Assembly (NCBI RefSeq): GCF_035989285.1
Contig: NZ_CP108513.1
Location: 8,742,001-8,806,000, forward strand
From: Streptomyces sp. NBC_01235
GTDB taxonomy: Bacteria; Actinomycetota; Actinomycetes; Streptomycetales; Streptomycetaceae
Direction of reading: 5' to 3'
DNA: 64,000 nucleotides
This document shows positions 24,218-33,462 of this stretch, piece by piece. The position numbers and the translations under genes were made by a program. The notes under the pieces were generated by a model, which worked only from the letters and a program-made list of their open reading frames with translations, ran no database searches and had not been told where the DNA came from. The number at the start of each line of letters is the position of its first letter. Positions within the stretch are counted from its first letter, which is position 1.

Positions 24218-25504
24218 ATGGTCCAGCCGTTGAAGTCGAAGAGCGCCGGCTCACCGTCAGGTACGTCGGTGTCCGGCCAGGCGTGGCTGATGCTGGCCCT
24301 GGCCACCGTCGGTTTCGCCGTGAACTTCTGGGCGTGGGCGCTGCTCAGCCCGCTCGGCCCCCGGTTCAAGGACAGCCTCGACCTGACGTCGTTCCAGCAG
24401 TCGCTGCTGGTGGCGGTGCCGGTCGTCGTCGGCTCCCTGGGCCGCATCCCGGTCGGCGCACTGACTGACCGGTTCGGCGGCCGGGTCATGTTCCCGGTCG
24501 TGTCGGCGGTCACCATCGCGCCGGTGCTCTACCTCGGCCTGGCCGGGCACTCCTCGCTGACGGCACTGCTGGTCGGCGGGTTCTTCCTCGGCATCGGCGG
24601 CACCGCCTTCGCCGTCGGCGTGCCGCTCGTCAACGCCTGGTTCCCGCCCGAGCGGCGTGGACTTGCCATCGGTGTCTTCGGCGCCGGCATGGGCGGCACC
24701 GCGATCAGCGCCCTGACCACGGTGAAGCTGGTGGACGCGAACAGCATGCGGACCCCGTTCCTGATCACCGCCGCGGTCCTCGCCGTGTACGCCCTGGTCG
24801 CCGCGCTGCTGCTGCGCGACGCGCCCGGACGTAAGGTGCCGACCGAGCCGCTGACCCGCCGGCTGGCCGCCACCGCCCGGCTGGGCATCACCTGGCAGGC
24901 TGCCGCCCTCTACGCGGTGGCCTTCGGCGGCTACGTCGCCTTCTCCGTCTACCTCCCGACGTACCTGAAGACCGGCTACGGCCTCACCCAGGCCGACGCC
25001 GCGAACCGCATGGCCGGGTTCGTGCTGATCGCGGTGGCGATGCGCCCGATCGGTGGCTGGCTGTCCGACCGGATCGGTCCGGTCCGGGTACTGGCCGGCG
25101 CGCTGAGCGTGGTCGTGGTCGGTGCCGTGGTGCAGGCGTTCACCCCGGCCCTGGCGCCGGTGGGCACCATCGCCTTCCTGGCCATGGCCGCCGCGCTCGG
25201 TGCCGCCAGCGGAGCGACCTTCGCCCTGGTGGCCCTGCGGACCCCGGCCGACCAGGTGGGCTCCGTCACCGGCGTGGTCGGTGCCGCGGGCGGACTGGGC
25301 GGCTTCCTGCCGCCGCTCGTGATGGGCTCGCTCTACGGTGAGTACGGAACGTACGCGGCCGGTCTCGCCCTGCTCGCGATCGTGGCCGCCGCGGCGCTGG
25401 CCTTCACCCTCACCGGCGTCCGCGCCGCCGTCGACGGCGGCGATCGCAAGCCCCGCACCGGCCGTGGGCGCGGGCACCACACCACCGCCGGCACCACCGC
25501 CTGA
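24218..25504 (+). CDS. narK: Nitrate/nitrite transporter (MFS, NarK family)
   Basis: This 428-residue protein has twelve transmembrane helices and is of the major facilitator NarK/NNP family, which imports nitrate and exports nitrite. Family features include GRIPVGALTDRFGGR in the loop between helices 2 and 3, FFLGIGGTAFAVGVPLVNAWFP split around helix 5, and GVVGAAGGLGGFLPP, the nitrate-signature glycine stretch in helix 11. ATG at 24218 follows AGGAAAGGGA; the in-frame ATG at 24098 adds a hydrophilic leader that lies downstream of the dyads and lacks support. It precedes a hemerythrin gene and the second narGHJI operon, so it likely supplies nitrate to these enzymes. Confidence 0.92.
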   Translation: MVQPLKSKSAGSPSGTSVSGQAWLMLALATVGFAVNFWAWALLSPLGPRFKDSLDLTSFQQSLLVAVPVVVGSLGRIPVGALTDRFGGRVMFPVVSAVTIAPVLYLGLAGHSSLTALLVGGFFLGIGGTAFAVGVPLVNAWFPPERRGLAIGVFGAGMGGTAISALTTVKLVDANSMRTPFLITAAVLAVYALVAALLLRDAPGRKVPTEPLTRRLAATARLGITWQAAALYAVAFGGYVAFSVYLPTYLKTGYGLTQADAANRMAGFVLIAVAMRPIGGWLSDRIGPVRVLAGALSVVVVGAVVQAFTPALAPVGTIAFLAMAAALGAASGATFALVALRTPADQVGSVTGVVGAAGGLGGFLPPLVMGSLYGEYGTYAAGLALLAIVAAAALAFTLTGVRAAVDGGDRKPRTGRGRGHHTTAGTTA

Positions 25505-25552
25505 GGGCGAGCGGCCCGGACCGACAGGAACGAAGGACAGGGAGAAGATCCG

Positions 25553-26029
25553 GTGTGCGAGTACTGCGGCTGCCAGTCGCTGGCGTCGATAGACGAGCTG
25601 ACCCGTGAGCACGACGAGGTCGTCCGCCTGATCAGCCACCTCCGCCCCGCCCGCCAGGACGGCGACGTGGCCCGGATGGCTCGGACCGCTCGCGAGATCA
25701 CCATCGTGCTCGGCCCGCACACGCAGGTCGAGGAGCACGGACTGTTCCCCGCAATGGCAGTGGACTTCCCCGAGCAGATCGCCGCCCTGGAGGCCGAACA
25801 CCGCCGCATCGAGGCGGTGCTGGCCGAGGCCGCCGACGGCGCGACACCCTCGGACCCGACCTGGCCGGACCGGCTGATCGAAGCGATGGCCCTGCTGCGC
25901 GATCACATCCTCAAGGAGCAGGACGGGGTCTTTCCGGCCGCGCTCGCCAACCTCGGCACCGAGGAGTGGGAAGCGGTCGAGAGGGTGCGCGCGCAGGCAG
26001 GCGGCGCCCTGTCCCGGCCGGCCGCCTGA
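25553..26029 (+). CDS. Hemerythrin-like domain protein
   Basis: This 158-residue protein is a single hemerythrin-like domain with the N-terminal CEYCGCQ motif common in actinobacteria. Iron-ligand motifs are visible: REHDEVVRL, HTQVEEHGLFPAM, EHRRIEAVL and RDHILKEQDGVFPAAL. It is probably a cytosolic O2 or NO binding protein. GTG at 25553 has AGGGAGAAG upstream. It starts 48 bp after narK and likely shares its transcript, which ends at two hairpins just downstream. It differs from the hemerythrin at 14974 in lacking DUF2249. Confidence 0.85.
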   Translation: MCEYCGCQSLASIDELTREHDEVVRLISHLRPARQDGDVARMARTAREITIVLGPHTQVEEHGLFPAMAVDFPEQIAALEAEHRRIEAVLAEAADGATPSDPTWPDRLIEAMALLRDHILKEQDGVFPAALANLGTEEWEAVERVRAQAGGALSRPAA

Positions 26030-26036
26030 CCGGGCC

Positions 26037-26112
26037 GTGCTCCCGCCCTCGCGGGAGCACACCACGCAGATCCCGCACCCCCGCTCGGAATGAGCGGGGG
26101 TGCGGGGGTTTT
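26037..26112 (+). terminator. Double-hairpin terminator
   Basis: A 10-bp stem (26037-26046/26051-26060) is followed by a 15-bp stem (26072-26086/26092-26106) and GGTTTT. This is a classical intrinsic terminator ending the narK-hemerythrin transcript before nar operon 2. Confidence 0.85.
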
Positions 26113-26200
26113 GCAGCCGCAGGCACGGCCACGCGGAGCCGCGTGACCGCACCTGCGCAGGCGATCTTCACCGGCCCCCGTCATACGTGCGGTGTGGCTG

Positions 26201-26231
26201 TTGACCTTCCGGGGGACAGCGGTCGTAGAGT
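26201..26231 (+). promoter_or_regulatory. Promoter of nar operon 2
   Basis: TTGACC (26201-26206) and TAGAGT (26226-26231), 19 bp apart, resemble a HrdB-type promoter. A weak 5-4-5 element, GGGAC AGCG GTCGT (26213-26226), lies between them and would act as repressor site if bound. No strong dyad is found upstream, in contrast to nar operon 1. Confidence 0.45.
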
Positions 26232-26294
26232 CGTGCGTGGCCGGAACCGATCACAATTCGAACGGGCTCGTGGCGCCCGGGGCGGAGTGGCACG

Positions 26295-29200
26295 GTGAGC
26301 ACGGAGACCAGCCGGGAACAGACGCGTGCGGGCTTGGACGGCGACTTGGCAGAGGCACTGGTGCGCAGCCGCCGGTTCTTCACCAGGGCGGAGGTCTCCG
26401 ACGATCTTCGCACTCTGCACAGGAAGGGCGGCCGCCAGGCGGACGACTTCTACCGGGACCGCTGGTCGCACGACAAGGTGGTGCGCTCCACCCACGGCGT
26501 GAACTGCACCGGTTCGTGTTCGTGGAAGGTGTACGTCAAGGACGGCATCATCACCTGGGAGGCACAGCAGACCGACTACCCCTCGGTCGGCCCCGACCGC
26601 CCCGAGTACGAGCCGCGCGGCTGCCCACGAGGGGCGGCGTTCTCCTGGTACACCTACTCGCCCACCCGCGTGCGCTACCCCTACGTGCGTGGCGTGCTGC
26701 TCCAGATGTACCGGGAGGCGAAGGCCCGGCTCGGTGACCCGGTGGCGGCCTGGGCGGACATCGTCTCCGACCCCGAGCGCGCCCGCCGCTACAAGCGGGC
26801 GCGCGGCAAGGGCGGCCTGGTGCGGGCGAGCTGGGACGAGGCGGTCGAGATGGTCGCCGCCGCGCACGTGCACACGATCAAGGAGTACGGCCCGGACCGG
26901 CTGGCCGGGTTCTCGCCCATCCCTGCGATGTCGATGGTCTCGCACGCGGCCGGGGCACGGTTCTACTCGCTGCTGGGCGGGGCGATGCTGTCGTTCTACG
27001 ACTGGTACGCCGACCTGCCGGTGGCCTCGCCGCAGGTGTTCGGCGACCAGACCGACGTACCGGAGTCGGGGGACTGGTGGGACGCCGGCTATCTGATCAT
27101 GTGGGGATCGAACCTGCCGGTGACCCGCACCCCGGACGCGCACTGGATGGCCGAGGCCCGCTACCGCGGCCAGAAGGTGGTGGCGGTCTCTCCGGACTAC
27201 GCGGACAACGTGAAGTTCGCCGACGAGTGGCTCGCGGCCCAGCCGGGCACCGACGGCGCCCTCGCCATGGCGATGGGGCACGTGATCCTCAAGGAGTTCT
27301 TCGTCGACCGGCCCACGCCGCACTTCACCGACTACGTCAAGCAGTACACGGACCTGCCCTTCCTGGTCGCCCTGGAGGAGAGCGAGGACGAGCCGGGCGT
27401 CTTCACACCGGGCAAGTTCCTCACCGCCGCGGATCTCGGGGGAGAGAGCGCCGAGGCCGAGCACGCGGAGTTCCGGACCGTGCTGCTGGACACGGCCACC
27501 GGACAGCCGGTGGTGCCGAACGGCACCCTCGGCGACCGCTTCGGCGAGGCCGGCGTCGGCAGGTGGAACCTCGATCTCGGCGACACGCACCCCCTGCTGT
27601 CCGTCGCGGGCGGTGACGAGGCCCCGGTCGCGGTCGAACTGCCGCGCTTCGACGCCCCCGACGGCAGCGCGGCGCGGCTGCGGCGCGGCGTTCCGGTTCG
27701 CCGGGTCGCCGGGCGGCCGGTGACCACGGTGTACGACCTGCTGCTCGCCCAGTACGGGGTGGCCCGGGACGGGCTGCCCGGTCAGTGGCCCACGGGCTAC
27801 GACGACGCGGAAGAGCCGTACACCCCGGCCTGGCAGGCGGCGATCACCGGCGTGGACGCCGGGAAGGCGGCACGGATCGCGCGGGAGTTCGCGGCCAACG
27901 CCGAGGAGTCCGGCGGACGTTCGATGATCATCATGGGTGCGGGGACCAACCACTGGTTCCACTCCGACACCATCTACCGGGCGTTTCTGACCCTGACCAC
28001 GCTCACCGGCTGCCAGGGCGTCAACGGCGGCGGATGGGCGCACTACGTCGGTCAGGAGAAGGTCCGCCCGATCACCGGCTACTCGGCGATCGCGACGGCC
28101 GCGGACTGGAACCGGCCGGCCCGACAGATGATCCAGACCGCCTACTGGTATCTGCACGCCGACCAGTTCCGCTACGACCCGTTCTCCGCCGACACCCTCG
28201 CGGCGGCCGGTCCGGACACGGGCGGCCCGTTCGCCGGGAAGACCACGGCGGACGTCATCGCGCAGTCGGCGCGGATGGGCTGGATGCCGTCGTACCCGAC
28301 GTTCGACCGCAACCCCCTCGACCTCGCCGACGAGGCCGCCGCCGCGGGCCGCCCGGTCGCCGAGCACATCGTGGACGAACTGAAGGCGGGGCGACTGCGG
28401 TTCGCCGGCGAGGATCCGGACGCACCCGAGAACTTCCCACGGGTGCTGACCATCTGGCGGGCCAACCTGCTGGGCTCCTCGGCCAAGGGCAACGAGTACT
28501 TCCTCAAACATCTACTCGGCACCGACCACGCGGTCCGGGCGACCGAGGCGCCGCCGGACGCCCGCCCACGGGACGTGGTGTGGCGGGAGGACGCCCCCGA
28601 AGGCAAGCTCGACCTGCTGCTGACGCTGGACTTCCGCATGACCAGCACCACGGTCTTCTCCGACGTGGTGCTGCCGGCCGCCACCTGGTACGAGAAGCAC
28701 GACCTGTCCAGCACGGACATGCACCCCTTCGTACACGCCTTCAACCCGGCGATCGCCCCGCCGTGGCAGACCCGGACCGACTGGGACGCCTTCCACACCC
28801 TCGCCAGGGAGTTCAGCCGCCAGGCCGCCGATCACCTGGGCGTCCGCAAGGACGTGGTCGCCGCCGCGCTGCAGCACGACACTCCGGACGAGATGGCCAA
28901 CCCGCACGGCCGGGTACTCGACTGGAAGGCGGGGGAGTGCGAGCCGGTCCCGGGCCGCACGATGCCGAAGCTGGTGACGGTGGAGCGCGACTACGCGGCC
29001 GTCGCCGACAAGATGGGCGCCCTCGGCCCGCTGCTCGACACCCTGGGCGCGACCACCAAGGGCGTCACCTTCAAGGTCGACCGCGAGCTGGAGTACCTGC
29101 GGCACAAGAACGGCACGGTGCGCGGCGGCGCGGCCGACGGGCGGCCCTCGATCGCCCGCGACACGCACGCCTGCGAGGCGATCCTCGCCCTGTCCGGCAC

Positions 29201-30023
29201 CACCAACGGTCACCTCGCCACGCAGGGCTTCCACGCCCTCGAAGCCCGCACCGGCACGCGGCTGGCGGACCTGGCAGCCGAGCACGAGGGCAAGCAGATC
29301 ACCTTCGCCGACACCCAGGCCGCCCCCGTGCCGGTCATCACCTCCCCGGAGTGGTCCGGGTCGGAGACCGGAGGGCGCCGCTACTCCCCGTTCACCGTCA
29401 ACGTCGAGCGTCTCAAGCCCTGGCACACCCTCACCGGACGCCAGCACTTCTACCTCGACCACGACTGGATGACCGCGCTCGGCGAGCAACTGCCCGTGTA
29501 CCGGCCTCCGTTGAACATGCATGCGCTCTTCGACGAGCCTCGCATCGGCGAGACGGGCGAGCTCGGCGTGACCGTGCGCTACCTGACCCCGCACAACAAG
29601 TGGTCCATCCACTCCGAGTACCAGGACAACCTGTTCATGCTCTCGCTGTCCCGGGGCGGCCCGACGATCTGGATGAGCACGCAGGACGCGGCGAAGGTGG
29701 GGGTGAAGGACAACGACTGGGTGGAGGCGGTCAACCGCAACGGTGTCGTCGCCGCCCGCGCGGTCGTCTCGCATCGCATGCCGGAGGGCACGGTCTACAT
29801 GCACCACGCCCAGGACCGGCTGATCGACGTGCCCCGCACCGAGACCACGGGCCGACGCGGCGGCATCCACAACTCGCTGACCCGGCTGCTGATCAAACCC
29901 AGCCATCTCATCGGCGGCTACGCCCAGCTGTCGTACGCCTTCAACTACCTCGGTCCGACCGGAAACCAGCGCGACGAGGTCACCGTCATCCGCCGCCGCA
30001 CGAACCAGGAGGTGACGTACTGA
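26295..30023 (+). CDS. narG: Respiratory nitrate reductase 2, alpha subunit (molybdenum)
   Basis: This 1242-residue NarG is similar to the alpha subunit of operon 1 over its whole length. The FS0 motif is complete: HGVNCTGSCSW near residues 68-78 and RGCPRGAAFSWY about 30 further on. It has no twin-arginine signal, so the active site faces the cytoplasm. GTG at 26295 is preceded by GGCGGAG. The N-terminal 40 residues differ clearly from NarG1 while the rest is well conserved, so the two are distinct paralogues and not a recent copy. It begins a compact narGHJI operon. Confidence 0.96.
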   Translation: MSTETSREQTRAGLDGDLAEALVRSRRFFTRAEVSDDLRTLHRKGGRQADDFYRDRWSHDKVVRSTHGVNCTGSCSWKVYVKDGIITWEAQQTDYPSVGPDRPEYEPRGCPRGAAFSWYTYSPTRVRYPYVRGVLLQMYREAKARLGDPVAAWADIVSDPERARRYKRARGKGGLVRASWDEAVEMVAAAHVHTIKEYGPDRLAGFSPIPAMSMVSHAAGARFYSLLGGAMLSFYDWYADLPVASPQVFGDQTDVPESGDWWDAGYLIMWGSNLPVTRTPDAHWMAEARYRGQKVVAVSPDYADNVKFADEWLAAQPGTDGALAMAMGHVILKEFFVDRPTPHFTDYVKQYTDLPFLVALEESEDEPGVFTPGKFLTAADLGGESAEAEHAEFRTVLLDTATGQPVVPNGTLGDRFGEAGVGRWNLDLGDTHPLLSVAGGDEAPVAVELPRFDAPDGSAARLRRGVPVRRVAGRPVTTVYDLLLAQYGVARDGLPGQWPTGYDDAEEPYTPAWQAAITGVDAGKAARIAREFAANAEESGGRSMIIMGAGTNHWFHSDTIYRAFLTLTTLTGCQGVNGGGWAHYVGQEKVRPITGYSAIATAADWNRPARQMIQTAYWYLHADQFRYDPFSADTLAAAGPDTGGPFAGKTTADVIAQSARMGWMPSYPTFDRNPLDLADEAAAAGRPVAEHIVDELKAGRLRFAGEDPDAPENFPRVLTIWRANLLGSSAKGNEYFLKHLLGTDHAVRATEAPPDARPRDVVWREDAPEGKLDLLLTLDFRMTSTTVFSDVVLPAATWYEKHDLSSTDMHPFVHAFNPAIAPPWQTRTDWDAFHTLAREFSRQAADHLGVRKDVVAAALQHDTPDEMANPHGRVLDWKAGECEPVPGRTMPKLVTVERDYAAVADKMGALGPLLDTLGATTKGVTFKVDRELEYLRHKNGTVRGGAADGRPSIARDTHACEAILALSGTTNGHLATQGFHALEARTGTRLADLAAEHEGKQITFADTQAAPVPVITSPEWSGSETGGRRYSPFTVNVERLKPWHTLTGRQHFYLDHDWMTALGEQLPVYRPPLNMHALFDEPRIGETGELGVTVRYLTPHNKWSIHSEYQDNLFMLSLSRGGPTIWMSTQDAAKVGVKDNDWVEAVNRNGVVAARAVVSHRMPEGTVYMHHAQDRLIDVPRTETTGRRGGIHNSLTRLLIKPSHLIGGYAQLSYAFNYLGPTGNQRDEVTVIRRRTNQEVTY

Positions 30024-31723
30024 TGCGCGTCATGGCCCAGATGGCGATGGTGATGAACCTCGACAAGTGCATCGGCTGCCACACCTGCTCGGTCACCTGC
30101 AAACAGGCGTGGACCAACCGCACCGGCGTCGAGTACGTCTGGTTCAACAACGTCGAGACCCGCCCCGGCCAGGGCTATCCGCGCCGCTACGAGGACCAGG
30201 ACACCTGGAAGGGCGGCTGGGAGCTGAACAAGAAGGGCCGCCTGGCGCTGAAGGCCGGCGGCCGGTTCAAGAAGCTGATCCAGATCTTCTCCAACCCGGT
30301 GCTGCCGTCCCTCGACGACTACTACGAGCCCTGGACGTACGACTACGAGACGCTGACCAACGCCCCCCTCCAGGAGCACACCCCGGTCGCCCGCCCCAAG
30401 TCCCTGATCACCGGCAAGGACATGAAGATCAGGTGGTCGGCGAACTGGGACGACGACCTCGGCGGATCGGCGGCGACCAGCGAGCGGGACGTCTTGCTGA
30501 ACGAGGTCTCCGAGAAGATCAAGTTCGAGTTCGAGCAGACCTTCATGTTCTACCTGCCGCGCATCTGCGAGCACTGCCTCAACCCGTCCTGCGCGGCCTC
30601 CTGCCCCTCCGGCGCCATCTACAAGCGCGAGGAGGACGGCATCGTCCTCGTCGACCAGGACCGCTGCCGGGGCTGGCGGATGTGCGTGACCGGATGCCCG
30701 TACAAGAAGGTGTACTTCAACCACCGCACCGGCAAGGCCGAGAAGTGCACCTTCTGCTTCCCGCGTGTCGAGGTCGGCCTGCCCACCGTCTGCTCCGAGA
30801 CCTGTGTCGGCCGGCTGCGCTACATCGGCCTCGTCCTCTACGACGCCGACAAGGTCCTGGAAGCCGCCTCCACACCGAACGAGCAGGACCTGTACGAGGC
30901 CCAACGGCAGGTCTTCCTCGACCCCGACGACCCGGACATCGTCGCCGCGGCCGAACGGGCAGGCATCCCCCGGGACTGGATCGAGGCCGCCCAGCGCTCC
31001 CCGATCCATGCCCTGATCAACACCTACAAGGTGGCGCTGCCGCTGCACCCGGAGTACCGGACGATGCCGATGGTCTGGTACATCCCGCCGCTGTCCCCGG
31101 TCGTCGACGCCGTCCGCGACACCGGCCAGGACGCCGAGAACCACCAGAACCTCTTCGCCGCCGTCGACGCCCTGCGCATCCCCGTCGACTACCTCGCCCA
31201 GCTGTTCACCGCCGGCGATCCGCAGCCGGTGGACGCGGTCCTGCACCGCCTGGCGGCCATGCGTGCCTACATGCGCGACATCAATCTCGGCCGCGAGCCG
31301 AACGACGGCATCCCCAAGGCGGTCGGGATGACCGGGGAACAGATGTACGACATGTACCGGCTGCTGGCGCTGGCCAAGTACGACGAGCGGTACGTCATTC
31401 CGCCCGCCCACGCGGAACAGGCCCACAAGCTCGAAGAACTCGCCACCGAGTGCAGCCTGGACTACGAGGGCGGCCCGGGCATGGGCGGCTCCGGCCCCTT
31501 CGGCGAGACCTCCGGCGGCGCCTCGCCGATCGCGGTGGAGAACTTCCACGCCCTGCGCGACCGGCAGACGTCCGACACCCCGGCCACGCCCACGGACAAG
31601 ACCACCCGGGTGAACCTCCTCAACTGGGACGGCAAGGGCTCCCCGCCCGGCCTGTTCCCGGACACACCATCGGGCAGCGGCGCCGGAGCGGACAGCGGCG
31701 GGGAGGGCGAACCGAAGCCATGA
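30023..31723 (+). CDS. narH: Respiratory nitrate reductase 2, beta subunit (Fe-S)
   Basis: This 566-residue Fe-S subunit has all four cysteine groups: CIGCHTCSVTC, CEHCLNPSCAASCPSG, DRCRGWRMCVTGCP (with the Trp of the 3Fe-4S site) and KCTFCFPRVEVGLPTVC. It is about 50 residues longer than NarH1. The extra length is a Gly/Ser/Pro-rich C-terminal tail with the segment VNLLNWDGKGSPPGLFP. The ATG overlaps the narG stop (TGATG at 30021-30025), and the stop overlaps the narJ start. Confidence 0.96.
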   Translation: MRVMAQMAMVMNLDKCIGCHTCSVTCKQAWTNRTGVEYVWFNNVETRPGQGYPRRYEDQDTWKGGWELNKKGRLALKAGGRFKKLIQIFSNPVLPSLDDYYEPWTYDYETLTNAPLQEHTPVARPKSLITGKDMKIRWSANWDDDLGGSAATSERDVLLNEVSEKIKFEFEQTFMFYLPRICEHCLNPSCAASCPSGAIYKREEDGIVLVDQDRCRGWRMCVTGCPYKKVYFNHRTGKAEKCTFCFPRVEVGLPTVCSETCVGRLRYIGLVLYDADKVLEAASTPNEQDLYEAQRQVFLDPDDPDIVAAAERAGIPRDWIEAAQRSPIHALINTYKVALPLHPEYRTMPMVWYIPPLSPVVDAVRDTGQDAENHQNLFAAVDALRIPVDYLAQLFTAGDPQPVDAVLHRLAAMRAYMRDINLGREPNDGIPKAVGMTGEQMYDMYRLLALAKYDERYVIPPAHAEQAHKLEELATECSLDYEGGPGMGGSGPFGETSGGASPIAVENFHALRDRQTSDTPATPTDKTTRVNLLNWDGKGSPPGLFPDTPSGSGAGADSGGEGEPKP

Positions 31724-32382
31724 AGAGGAAGAGCACGCGCACCGCCCCCACCGAGCCCTGGCACTCCAACGCCTGGCAGGTCCAGTCCCTGCTGCTCGCC
31801 TACCCCGACGAGCAGTTCGAGCAGCTCCTGGCTCTGGCCGGCCGGGTCGCCGCCACCCTGCCGGAACCGGTCGCCCGCCCTCTGCTCCGCTTCACCGCAC
31901 ATGCCGAGCGGACCGCCACCGCCGATCTGACGGCCGACTACGTGGCCACCTTCGATCACCGCAAGCGCTGCTGCCTCTACCTGACGTACTACGGGCACGG
32001 CGACACCAGGAAGCGCGGCCTCGGGCTGCTGCGGTTGAAGCAGACCTACGCCGAGGCCGGATGGCGGCTGAGCGACGACGAACTGCCCGACCACCTCGCC
32101 GTCGTCCTCGAATTCGCCGCCGCAGACCCGGCCACCGGAACACGTCTGCTCACCGAACACCGCGCCGGCCTGGAACTCCTGCGCCTCGCCCTGAACGACG
32201 AGGGCTCGCCCTGGGCACACGTCCTGGACTCCGTCTCCGCCACCCTGCCCGCCCTCGCCGGCGACGACCGCGAGGCCGTCATGCGCCTTGCCGCGCAGGG
32301 CCCACCCGAGGAACAGGTCGGCCTCGACCCGTACGCGTCCCCCGTGTTCCTGCCCGACCCGGTCGTAGGAGGCCCGCGATGA
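31720..32382 (+). CDS. narJ: Nitrate reductase 2 molybdenum cofactor assembly chaperone
   Basis: This 220-residue NarJ/TorD-family chaperone is of typical length. Core helices read VQSLLLAYPDEQFEQLL, YVATFDHRKRCCLYLTYYG and GDTRKRGLGLLRLKQ, aligning with NarJ1. It lacks the repeat-containing N-terminus and Pro-rich tail of NarJ1. Its ATG overlaps the narH stop, and its stop overlaps the narI start by four bases. Confidence 0.93.
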   Translation: MKRKSTRTAPTEPWHSNAWQVQSLLLAYPDEQFEQLLALAGRVAATLPEPVARPLLRFTAHAERTATADLTADYVATFDHRKRCCLYLTYYGHGDTRKRGLGLLRLKQTYAEAGWRLSDDELPDHLAVVLEFAAADPATGTRLLTEHRAGLELLRLALNDEGSPWAHVLDSVSATLPALAGDDREAVMRLAAQGPPEEQVGLDPYASPVFLPDPVVGGPR

Positions 32383-33149
32383 CCGCATCCGCGCAGCCCG
32401 TCACCCTGGCGGTGGAGGCAGGCACCGGCGGCATCCTGCTGTGGGTCGCCCTGCCCTACGTCTGTCTGGCGGTGTTCGTCCTCGGCCACGTCTGGCGCTA
32501 CCGCTACGACAAGTTCGGCTGGACCACCCGCTCCTCCCAGTTGCACGAGAGGAGACTGCTGCGCATCGGAAGCCCGCTGTTCCACTTCGGCATCCTCGTC
32601 GTCCTCCTCGGCCACATCGGCGGCCTGGTCATTCCCAAGAGCTGGACGGAGGCGGCCGGCATCAGCGAAGACACCTACCACATCGGCGCGGTCGTCCTCG
32701 GCACGATCGCGGGCGTCGCCACGCTCGGCGGGCTGGCCATCCTGATCTACCGCCGGCGCACCGTCGGGCCGGTGTTCTCCGCCACCACCCGCAACGACAA
32801 GGCCATGTACGTCTCCCTGGCCCTGACCATCGTGCTCGGCCTGTCGGCCACGGTGGCCGCGAACGTCGTCGGAGGGGGATACGACTACCGCGAGACCATC
32901 TCCCCCTGGTTCCGGTCCATCTTCTATTTCCAGCCCGACCCCGACCTGATGACCGATGCTCCCGTCCTGTTCCAGCTGCACGCGGTGAGCGCGCTGCTGC
33001 TGTTCGCGTTCTGGCCCTTCACCCGGCTCGTCCACATGCTCACCGCACCGCTGGGCTACCTGACCAGGCCGTACATCGTCTATCGCAGCCGCGACATCCG
33101 GCTCGGTGCCCGAGAGCCACGCCGTGGATGGGAACGGACGGGCTCATGA
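32379..33149 (+). CDS. narI: Respiratory nitrate reductase 2, gamma subunit (cytochrome b)
   Basis: This 256-residue membrane subunit has five transmembrane helices. Heme-ligand histidines are in GSPLFHFGILVVLLGH and in LFQLHAV and TRLVHML. Sequence GHVWRYRYDKFGW at the first loop matches NarI1. It is the last gene of operon 2; no VKOR or DUF6457 gene follows, unlike operon 1. Confidence 0.94.
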   Translation: MTASAQPVTLAVEAGTGGILLWVALPYVCLAVFVLGHVWRYRYDKFGWTTRSSQLHERRLLRIGSPLFHFGILVVLLGHIGGLVIPKSWTEAAGISEDTYHIGAVVLGTIAGVATLGGLAILIYRRRTVGPVFSATTRNDKAMYVSLALTIVLGLSATVAANVVGGGYDYRETISPWFRSIFYFQPDPDLMTDAPVLFQLHAVSALLLFAFWPFTRLVHMLTAPLGYLTRPYIVYRSRDIRLGAREPRRGWERTGS

Positions 33150-33462
33150 GCGGCCGGCCCCCGGACGTGCGGTGATGCCGCCCCGCCGGTGAGCGGCCGC
33201 CGGCAGGGCACCACCGCACGCACGCCCTGCCTGCTCAGGCGCTGTTCGTGTACGCGAAGCCTCCCCGAGTCCCGCACACGTGCAACCGCTCATTCCGCAC
33301 CTGCTGTCCGAAAGCCCGCACAGCGTCGGACGACGCGACGACACCTGCCCCGCTCGTGCTCGTGGAGCCCCCTCCTGCGCCCCCGCCTGCGCCTGCCAGG
33401 ACGCAGGCCCGGTCCATGAGGCCCGGGCCTGCGTGCCGCAGAGCACCCCTCCTCCGCACGGC
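33150..33462. other. Intergenic region with terminator hairpin between convergent genes
   Basis: I see no gene in these 313 bases. A 12-bp stem at 33401-33412/33423-33434 with a 10-base loop is a likely terminator for the anion transporter from the right and for narI from the left. Confidence 0.6.

Noticed and set aside
26213..26226. Strong DevR/OsdR site before narG2
   Set aside because: Only the left half and part of the right half match, and it lies between -35 and -10; noted as weak only.
26181..28511. Minus-strand frame of 776 codons opposite narG2
   Set aside because: Same kind of antisense shadow as at narG1, with parallel content because the two narG genes are paralogous.
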